A DNA stretch of 5,316 bases from Fimbriimonadaceae bacterium. Its GTDB lineage: Bacteria; Armatimonadota; Fimbriimonadia; Fimbriimonadales; Fimbriimonadaceae. Both the position numbers and the translations under genes were made by a program. This document shows positions 1 through 5,316 of the stretch, one piece after another; the stretch's first letter is position 1; each line of letters starts with the position of its first letter. Below the pieces are notes generated by a model that was given only the letters and a program-made list of their open reading frames with translations, searched no databases and was not told where the DNA came from. Location of the stretch: assembly GCA_014380605.1 (NCBI GenBank), contig JACMJO010000483.1, forward strand, positions 1 to 5,316. Reading direction: 5' to 3'.

Positions 1-2
1 AA

Positions 3-1748
3 ACCTTCCAGGTCGACCCTAAAGAGATAACTGCCCTAAGCTTGGGTTCTGTGATTCAATCCAGTAATACCGCGCCGAAGCTCATCGTTCTTGTTCACGG
101 TATGTCGTCAGCGCCTTCCGATGCCGCGATGCCTGGCGTTCCCGAACCGAACGCCAACTCGCTGGATTACAACCGGTTCTATTGGAGCCCAACGTTCGTG
201 CAGAACCTCCTCGGCTCCAACAGCCTGAAGACCCTGTCCGGAGTGGATGTCTCCGGTTCCCGATGGGAAGCTCACGGCACGCCCAACAGCAACGGGAAAG
301 TGACCATGACGCACGGGTGCCGAGATTCAAATGCGGACGATCACTTTATCGTCAAATCAAGCTTCTCGGGCGGTGGCACGCCGGACGTCGCGATCTTCTC
401 CAGCTACCGCGACGCCTCGGTCCACATCATGCCGCAGACTAAGAGGTTGATCAACCAGCTCTACGACGCATACGTGGCCAAGTTTGGAACTAAGCTGGCG
501 CCTAAGCCAGGAATGGCCGCACCAAACATCATCTTTGTCTGCCACAGCATGGGAGGACTGGCCGTACGCACTTTGCTCGCGGCGCCTACTACCTCAATCG
601 GTGGCGTGTCCCTTACGCCTGGCGAACGGCAGAAAGCGCAGGCTCTTCGCGACCGGACCGCCTACGTCGTCACGTTGGCTACGCCCCACGACGGATCCCA
701 AATCGCCGACCGAGTTACTGATATCAAGTCTGCGATCGACAACGACAGCAATTGGACGGCCCTCAACTTTCTCAGCCAGGACATCACGGAAGCTATTCGA
801 GGAACGCTTCGCGGCCAGATCAGGGCCACCGCCATCGAGCACCTCCGATCCGATTTCTGGAGAAACCACAGTGGAAACGCCATCGCCCCATATCGAATGG
901 AAAGGACCGATGGCTCCCACGTGCCGGTCTACACCCTCGCTGGACATGCGCCGGGTGGAAGATTCTTTACCAATCCCACCTCCGCGTCACAGTTTCCCGC
1001 AGGCTCTATTGACATGGGTCGCTTGGGTGAAGAGGGCTACCGTCGCGAAGTGATCCGATCGGTCGGCCTTCTCATGCTCGACTACTTCCTTCACTCGGTG
1101 CCTGGTGGCTCCGGGCCGAAAAACTGGGGGGCCACCACCCGTAGTGATCTCGACATCATTGCTCGCTACCATCGGGAAAGGTTTGGCGCCGGCCTCTCTG
1201 CTCCGAACGAAGCCGTCTCAGCTCCCCTCGGCCTTCCCACGTTCTTTAATCGGGAAGCATCCTCCGCAAAGAATGTGAGGGTGGCAGGAGTCGACGTTGC
1301 GTTCCCCGCGACCAAGATAAAAGATGGAATGTTCGATGCCGACGGCATGGTGGGTACTCATTCGGGCCTCGCCCTGAATCTCGGCACCAATCAATCCGGC
1401 TTTTTTGAGCACGGAGCGGAGTGGAATACACCCGATGGATCCGTCTTCGGCTCTTTCTACCGAGTCGCTCCCATTGACGATGGAGAAGAGATGCCGTGGG
1501 TGTACAAGAACCACGAGACGATTCATCGCGGCGGCGCAGTTGGCGAATGGGTTCGCCAAAACCTCATCGAACGCGCTGGTCCTCTTCCGGGATCTGGGCC
1601 CGTTAGCTTTTGGCCAGCGCCTGGCCTTCAATTGAAGCTAGATTCGAAGGGTCTGATTTCTAAGCTTGAGTCTTCGCAGTTCGCCAAGCTCCGCGCGGCC
1701 GCAGCGAACATGAAGCTAATTAAGATTGCAAAGAGAGATGACGATTAG
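3..1748 (+). CDS. Alpha/beta-hydrolase, lipase/esterase-like, probably 5'-partial
   Basis: Predicted serine hydrolase of the alpha/beta fold, probably acting on an ester or lipid; the substrate cannot be told. Residues are numbered from an in-frame TTG at 42. A hydrophobic strand ends in LVHGM (H19-G20), the usual oxyanion-hole HG. The nucleophile elbow is CHSMGG, with Ser169 at 546-548. It is followed by LATPHDGSQIAD, as in many lipases after the elbow. DADGMVG (D432/D434) and NHETIH (H491/H495) are candidates for the acid and the His of the triad. The elbow has Cys where GxSxG has its first Gly. The frame is open to the left edge (TFQVDPKEITALS precedes the TTG), and neither TTG 42 nor GTG 51 has a good ribosome binding site. 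The true start is therefore probably outside the window, and any signal peptide would be missed. The TAG stop lies in the ribosome binding site of the next gene. Fold confidence is high; specificity is unknown. Confidence 0.82.
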   Translation, partial: TFQVDPKEITALSLGSVIQSSNTAPKLIVLVHGMSSAPSDAAMPGVPEPNANSLDYNRFYWSPTFVQNLLGSNSLKTLSGVDVSGSRWEAHGTPNSNGKVTMTHGCRDSNADDHFIVKSSFSGGGTPDVAIFSSYRDASVHIMPQTKRLINQLYDAYVAKFGTKLAPKPGMAAPNIIFVCHSMGGLAVRTLLAAPTTSIGGVSLTPGERQKAQALRDRTAYVVTLATPHDGSQIADRVTDIKSAIDNDSNWTALNFLSQDITEAIRGTLRGQIRATAIEHLRSDFWRNHSGNAIAPYRMERTDGSHVPVYTLAGHAPGGRFFTNPTSASQFPAGSIDMGRLGEEGYRREVIRSVGLLMLDYFLHSVPGGSGPKNWGATTRSDLDIIARYHRERFGAGLSAPNEAVSAPLGLPTFFNREASSAKNVRVAGVDVAFPATKIKDGMFDADGMVGTHSGLALNLGTNQSGFFEHGAEWNTPDGSVFGSFYRVAPIDDGEEMPWVYKNHETIHRGGAVGEWVRQNLIERAGPLPGSGPVSFWPAPGLQLKLDSKGLISKLESSQFAKLRAAAANMKLIKIAKRDDD

Positions 1749-1753
1749 GAGAA
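1747..1753 (+). promoter_or_regulatory. Ribosome binding site AGGAGAA for the TPR/barrel gene
   Basis: AGGAGAA overlaps the last two bases of the hydrolase TAG stop and lies 8 bases before a TTG at 1762. This is near-ideal spacing. The ATG at 1738 has only AAGAGAG directly abutting it, which is too close to serve. The site therefore decides the start of the next gene in favour of TTG 1762. It also places ribosomes finishing the hydrolase next to the new start, which suggests translational coupling. Confidence 0.75.
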
Positions 1754-1761
1754 CCTGCCGC

Positions 1762-4062
1762 TTGAACCACATCTCATACCGATTGACCCTTTCCGTCCTG
1801 GCCCTTCTTGTGTGCACGTGCTCGTTCGCGCAGGAGGGTGTGGCCAAGGTCAAATTGCAACTGGCGAAGCGGCAACTTAGACCTGCGCTTGAGACTGCCC
1901 AAGCTGCCTTTAAGGACAGCAAGGTGGGAGCGGAGTTGCAGATGCTAGGCGTTCTGCAACTCGCGAATGGCAGACCGAAGGAAGCTGAAGACACCTTTAC
2001 CAAAGCAATCGAACTGGCGGCGGAAAACCGGAACACTCCTTCAGGATTGGAAGAAGAATCCGGGCCCAACTCCGCTCTTGCCTCCGCGTTAAGCAAGATC
2101 AAACCGATCGTTTCGCTCGAAGCGGGCCTGCCTTCCGCCCACAACGGGCGCGGTATCGCAAGATACGTCTCAGGTGACTTGGACGGCGCGATCAGTGACT
2201 TCGACATCGCTGCCGTAATGGTTCCCGAATGGGGTTTGCCTTGGATCAACTCCTCCCTCGCCCTGCTGGAGTCCGGGCGAAGCGGCATTGCGGTCACAAG
2301 TGGACGCAAGGGTCTGGAGTTAGGGCTCAAATCATCGCGCGCCTTTGCGATTCTGGGTGAGGTCGAAATGACCACAAACCAATTCGACCGCTCCCGAGAT
2401 AGCCTCCGAAAGGCGTTAGAGAAAGACCCGGACGATCCGTTTGCGCTCCTTGCGAATGCCAAGTTGCTGGCCCGCACCGGCAACTCTCGAGAGGCAGAGA
2501 GGGCGCTTGCGCAGGCCCTGGCAAACGGAGCGACCATCGTGGTGGATTCCAGTTTTCTGCCTGCCTCGGGAAAGGGCTCGGGAATCGGAGGCGCTACCAC
2601 AGACAACCACCTTCACTTGGTGCACCAGGGTTTACCGAATCCGAACTTCGGATACCGGGCCATTGCTCTCATCGACATCCTGCGACAAGAGAACAGGGGT
2701 CGGGCGATCCAAGAGGGAACCTATCTAGAATTGACGCTGGGGGGAACGCCTGGGACCCTCTTTGCAAGCTACCGGAATGTGTCAGGTGGAAGACCAGGCT
2801 TAGAAGACGGCTTCGTTGGCCTGAACTCAACCAGTGGCGCCGAGTTTGACTTTAAGCAGACGAGCCTGCTCTGGCAGAAGCGATTCGACCTGAAACCCGG
2901 GCAGGGCATTACCCTCCATGCGGGATATCGCAACGGCAGGATTCGAGGTCAACAATCCGAGTCCGCACCTACCTTGACCACGATTAAAGATGAGCAGTGG
3001 GTTCTGGATGCGCGTTGGGATTCACGGATATCCAGCAACGTCGGCATACAGATCGGTACTTCATATTCGGAGCTTCGACGAAGTGGAGCGGGCGGCACTC
3101 CGCTCGAACCGGTCGAGCAGATATTTGGAAATGGAAAGTCCCGGATCTTTATGGTCTACGGCCTGGGCACGATTTCACTGACGGAGGACACCACGCTTCT
3201 GCTTGGAGGTGCATTGGCCAGCATCGATGACGAGGTCCTCATCGAGCCTATTGGCGACGTGGTGGTTCGGTTGGCCGGTGACCGGTCTTTGCGCTTCAAG
3301 GTCAGAAATCGGATGGCAGATGCGGCAGGGAACCTCTTCCCTCTCGCCCTGCTTCCAGAGTCGCCACAGCCGAACGCGATCGACCGAAAAATTGACAACG
3401 CCCAGGCGTTCAACAACTCTCCCACCTTCTTTGAGGAAGATGGCCGCCACAAAGACTACGAATGCGCCCTCGAGTTCGCGGGCCCCCGCGGAATGCGGTT
3501 TGAAACCTTTCTGTTCTATCGGGGCCTGAATAACATCCGCACCCAATCCTCAGACCCGAGGCTAGCACCCGATATGGTGTTGACCCCGCTCCAGTATGGA
3601 AGTGCCGGCGGGATAGGGCAACGAATAAAGATTCCATTGAACGACCAGTTCGGTTTGCGGCTATATGGCGCCTTCCAGACCTCGAGATGCAAGTTCGAAA
3701 CGCCAACATACGATGCCGGCGACTATCCGCTTCAAAATCCGGCCTCGTCTAGGACGATGCCGAACTTTCCGTCATTCCAAGGAAGCGCGATTATAGATTG
3801 GGCGAAGGGCGGATGGTCGATGGCGCTTGAGATGCAGTACCTGGGCGAAAGGCGCCGTGCGGTGACAGTCAACACCATGCTTGGCGATGTCACCTACCTC
3901 TCCGATGCGCCGTCGGTGACAGGTCTCCACCTTCACAGCCGATACCGAGTCGGCAACGACGTTTCCCTGTTTTTCAGTGTGTTCAACTTGACGGGCGTTG
4001 GTTTCTATCCAGGATATGGGGGCGCCACCACCGGTGTCTTAGGTTTTCAGTATCGATTCTAA
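1762..4062 (+). CDS. TPR-repeat outer-membrane beta-barrel protein
   Basis: Predicted two-part outer-membrane protein of 766 residues from TTG 1762. Residues 1-23 form a Sec signal peptide: short n-region with Arg, core LTLSVLALLVC, cleavage after SFA, mature protein beginning QEG. Residues 25-258 are helical with about six TPR-like repeats; clear ones include NGRPKEAEDTFTKAIEL and TGNSREAERALAQAL, and a 35-residue insert follows the second. After a linker, residues about 320-766 alternate polar and hydrophobic residues as in beta-strands. The protein ends FQYRF, the aromatic C-terminus recognised by barrel assembly machinery. The last 150 residues (GDYPLQNP, FNLTGVGFYPGYG) resemble the end of TonB-dependent receptor barrels, but no plug domain or TonB box is seen. 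TPR plus barrel is the layout of PgaA and BcsC. It sits between the hydrolase and the CsgG-like gene with 13- and 7-base gaps. Longer starts at 1738 (ATG) or 1726 (TTG) are possible but would give a poorer signal peptide. An export or docking role is inferred. Confidence 0.85.
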   Translation: MNHISYRLTLSVLALLVCTCSFAQEGVAKVKLQLAKRQLRPALETAQAAFKDSKVGAELQMLGVLQLANGRPKEAEDTFTKAIELAAENRNTPSGLEEESGPNSALASALSKIKPIVSLEAGLPSAHNGRGIARYVSGDLDGAISDFDIAAVMVPEWGLPWINSSLALLESGRSGIAVTSGRKGLELGLKSSRAFAILGEVEMTTNQFDRSRDSLRKALEKDPDDPFALLANAKLLARTGNSREAERALAQALANGATIVVDSSFLPASGKGSGIGGATTDNHLHLVHQGLPNPNFGYRAIALIDILRQENRGRAIQEGTYLELTLGGTPGTLFASYRNVSGGRPGLEDGFVGLNSTSGAEFDFKQTSLLWQKRFDLKPGQGITLHAGYRNGRIRGQQSESAPTLTTIKDEQWVLDARWDSRISSNVGIQIGTSYSELRRSGAGGTPLEPVEQIFGNGKSRIFMVYGLGTISLTEDTTLLLGGALASIDDEVLIEPIGDVVVRLAGDRSLRFKVRNRMADAAGNLFPLALLPESPQPNAIDRKIDNAQAFNNSPTFFEEDGRHKDYECALEFAGPRGMRFETFLFYRGLNNIRTQSSDPRLAPDMVLTPLQYGSAGGIGQRIKIPLNDQFGLRLYGAFQTSRCKFETPTYDAGDYPLQNPASSRTMPNFPSFQGSAIIDWAKGGWSMALEMQYLGERRRAVTVNTMLGDVTYLSDAPSVTGLHLHSRYRVGNDVSLFFSVFNLTGVGFYPGYGGATTGVLGFQYRF

Positions 4063-4065
4063 GGA
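4060..4065 (+). promoter_or_regulatory. Ribosome binding site TAAGGA for the CsgG-family gene
   Basis: TAAGGA includes the TAA stop of the TPR/barrel gene and ends 4 bases before ATG 4070. The spacing is slightly short but workable. Stop and ribosome binding site are merged as at the previous junction, so the two genes are probably translated in a coupled way. Confidence 0.7.
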
Positions 4066-4069
4066 CCTT

Positions 4070-5167
4070 ATGAAGAAGATCGTTCGGATTTGCACCGCGT
4101 TGGTCATCGCCGCAACTGTGCCCTCGGCGACACTTTCGCAGGGTGGGACCGGGGTGCCACCCCCACAAGACAAGAATGTGACCGTTAATGCGTTGCCTCC
4201 CTTAGCGCCCTACTACGGCCCTAGGAAGCGAGCGATTGTTTCGGCAATGGAGGTGAAAGTCCAGGGGGTAGCCACGACGGCTCCCACTCCGTCCGGAAAC
4301 CAAACCGTGGTCACCATCGCGATAGATCAGCCGACTGATTTCGGCCTGGGCCTTACCGAAATGCTCACTACCGCGCTGGTCAATTCGAAGCGATTCATCG
4401 TTTTGGAAAGGCAGCACATCGAAGAGGTCAACAAGGAGCTTCAGGTCAGCCGAGGAGCCGAGTTCAATCCGGCTACCTCGACGGCGGCGGGGAAAATGCT
4501 CGGGGCCCAAGTCATTGTCCGGGGCGCGGTGACCGAGCTATCGGTAAAGCGATCCGGAACCGATGTCGGTGGAGTTCTGGGCGACGTCCTCTCGTTTGGG
4601 CAAGCTAGGGCGGAGTCCAAGGTCGCCATAGACTTGAAGGTGATCGATGTCGCGACCGGGCAAGTGCTGGAGTCGGTTCGAGCCGAAGGCAAAGCCGTGT
4701 CTAAAGGCATGGCGATCAAGTTGAACAAATCGGACATCAAGATCGGTTTCTCCAGTTTTGACAATAGCCCGCTCGGTTTGGCGGTACGCAACGCTATTGA
4801 GGATGCGGTTCGCAAGATCACTAAGAAGACCGATCCCATGGAGTGGGAAGCGAAGATCGCCAGCATCCAAGACGTGGATTCGCAGCCTGCGATCTATGTG
4901 AACGCAGGCTTGGACTCTGGTTTGGCCGTAGGCGACATTCTTGAAATCTTCCGGGCAGGAGCCGACATTACCGACCCCGACACGGGACTCATCATCGGCA
5001 AAACAGGCGGACTAAAGGTCGGGCAGCTCAGAGTAACCACCCTTCAGAAGGGGGTGACTCTCACCACAATTGTCGAGGGATCAGGCTTCCAAATTGGAGA
5101 TATCGTGAAATTCTTCCGCCGCCCCGGCGGCCTCAGGCCACCGCCGAAAGATGGAGGATCAGATTGA
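4070..5167 (+). CDS. CsgG/HfaB-family outer-membrane pore protein with FlgT-like C-terminal domain
   Basis: Predicted CsgG-family protein of 365 residues. In curli and holdfast systems, family members form outer-membrane secretion pores. Residues 1-23 are a Sec signal peptide (MKKIVRIC, hydrophobic core, cleavage near TLS/QGG), followed by a Pro-rich linker to about 50. The core spans about 52-252. Strand RKRAIVSAMEV is followed by MLTTALVNSKRFIVLERQ (98-115), close to the MLVTALKDSRWFIPLERQ segment of E. coli CsgG. Next come GAQVIVRGAVTEL (145-157), DLKVIDVATGQVLES (188-202) and NSPLGLAVRNAIEDAV (232-247), all with CsgG counterparts. Residues about 272-348 (IYVNAG, VGDILEIFR, IGKTGGLKVGQLRV, GFQIGDIVKFF) form an extra small beta-rich domain like the FlgT C-terminus. 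E. coli CsgG is a lipoprotein of about 262 mature residues; this protein lacks a lipobox and is longer. ATG 4070 is supported by TAAGGA. The cargo is unknown, and a structural or regulatory rather than secretory role remains possible. Confidence 0.9.
   Translation: MKKIVRICTALVIAATVPSATLSQGGTGVPPPQDKNVTVNALPPLAPYYGPRKRAIVSAMEVKVQGVATTAPTPSGNQTVVTIAIDQPTDFGLGLTEMLTTALVNSKRFIVLERQHIEEVNKELQVSRGAEFNPATSTAAGKMLGAQVIVRGAVTELSVKRSGTDVGGVLGDVLSFGQARAESKVAIDLKVIDVATGQVLESVRAEGKAVSKGMAIKLNKSDIKIGFSSFDNSPLGLAVRNAIEDAVRKITKKTDPMEWEAKIASIQDVDSQPAIYVNAGLDSGLAVGDILEIFRAGADITDPDTGLIIGKTGGLKVGQLRVTTLQKGVTLTTIVEGSGFQIGDIVKFFRRPGGLRPPPKDGGSD
5116..5145 (+). other. GC-rich alternative hairpins before the last gene's start
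   Basis: CCGCC (5116-5120) can pair with GGCGG (5126-5130) across a 5-base loop. The same GGCGG can instead pair with CCGCC at 5141-5145, with an inner CC/GG pairing closing a TCA loop. The two folds exclude each other. They lie just upstream of the GGAGGA at 5153, inside the Pro/Gly-rich tail of the CsgG-family gene. There is no U-run, so it is not an intrinsic terminator. It may simply reflect codons for Arg, Pro and Gly. Confidence 0.25.
5153..5158 (+). promoter_or_regulatory. Ribosome binding site GGAGGA for the last, partial gene
   Basis: GGAGGA lies within the final codons of the CsgG-family gene and ends 5 bases before TTG 5164. It is the strongest Shine-Dalgarno sequence in the window. 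It is the main evidence that the TTG overlapping the TGA stop is a real start. Confidence 0.75.
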
Positions 5168-5316
5168 GACGAATCCTCTTTCTAGTCCCACTTTTTTTGG
5201 TCGCATCCGTGGTCCAGGCACAACGAGCGACCACGGTCACCGTGTTCGAGAAGCCCGGCGTAAGGATCACTCTGGAGGATATCGTCTATGCTGCTGGCGC
5301 TCCAACTGACAAGGCC
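5164..5316 (+). CDS. Secreted protein of unknown function, N-terminal fragment (3'-partial)
   Basis: An open frame of 51 codons runs from TTG 5164 to the right edge without a stop. The start overlaps the CsgG-family TGA by four bases (TTGA) and follows GGAGGA at good spacing. The product begins MRRILFLVPLFLVASVVQAQ: two Arg, a hydrophobic core, and a signal peptidase I site after VQA, with Gln as the first mature residue. The visible mature part (RATTVTVFEKPG, ITLEDIVYAAG) is too short to assign to a family, and I do not recognise it. The position suggests an envelope or exported partner of the CsgG-like and TPR/barrel proteins. The frame carries no ATG near its beginning, so it is easily missed. 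Confidence 0.75.
   Translation, partial: MRRILFLVPLFLVASVVQAQRATTVTVFEKPGVRITLEDIVYAAGAPTDKA

Noticed and set aside
484..1053. 189-codon plus-strand frame inside the hydrolase gene
   Set aside because: It is an out-of-frame shadow of the hydrolase, which shows the lipase motifs across the same stretch. The shadow product has no domain signature and is rich in Ser, Pro and Arg.
1738..1800. Possible twin-arginine (Tat) signal in MTIRRTCRL if ATG 1738 is the start
   Set aside because: The residues after RR do not fit the Tat consensus. The ribosome binding site favours TTG 1762, which removes the RR. Outer-membrane barrels use Sec.
1786..1836. Lipobox in the TPR/barrel signal peptide (LLVC or VCTC)
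   Set aside because: The residue before each Cys is Val or Thr rather than Gly, Ala or Ser. A good signal peptidase I site (SFA/Q) follows.
1716..2606. Long open frame (296 codons) on the minus strand
   Set aside because: It lies antisense to the TPR region. Its product is Ser/Ala/Arg-rich with no recognisable domain, and no ribosome binding site or gene context supports it. The plus strand is clearly coding.
5116..5163. Intrinsic terminator after the CsgG-family gene
   Set aside because: The GC-rich hairpins have no T-run after them and are followed at once by a ribosome binding site and an overlapping gene.

Overview
The window holds four same-strand (+) genes packed head to tail with no gap longer than 13 bases. 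It reads as an internal piece of one operon, cut at both ends. The DNA is moderately GC-rich by eye. Shine-Dalgarno sequences are strong, TTG is used as a start at least twice, and three consecutive products carry Sec signal peptides. One of these ends like an outer-membrane beta-barrel, so the host is a diderm (Gram-negative-type) bacterium. Bacteroidota are unlikely because of the strong Shine-Dalgarno sites. Something like Armatimonadota, or another deep-branching environmental phylum, is a low-confidence guess. No rRNA, tRNA, mobile element, CRISPR array, promoter or convincing terminator is visible.

Layout: (1) 3-1748, an alpha/beta-hydrolase (lipase/esterase-like) protein whose frame is open to the left edge. 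(2) 1762-4062, a secreted protein with about six TPR-like repeats followed by an outer-membrane beta-barrel that ends in ...FQYRF. (3) 4070-5167, a CsgG/HfaB-family outer-membrane pore protein with an extra C-terminal FlgT-like domain and no lipobox. (4) 5164 to beyond 5316, the start of a further secreted protein that begins at a TTG overlapping the stop of gene 3.

The three junctions are built for translational coupling. The stop codons of genes 1 and 2 lie inside the ribosome binding sites of genes 2 and 3 (TAGGAGAA, TAAGGA). The stop of gene 3 overlaps the start of gene 4 (TTGA) behind GGAGGA. Genes 2 and 3 together suggest an outer-membrane export or surface-assembly apparatus: a CsgG-type pore plus a TPR/barrel protein. 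The arrangement recalls TPR-barrel exopolysaccharide exporters (PgaA, BcsC) and curli/holdfast CsgG/HfaB systems, but matches none of them. No curli subunit or CsgE/CsgF-like gene is in the window, so the substrate is unknown. The hydrolase may be a cargo or an accessory enzyme; only proximity supports this.
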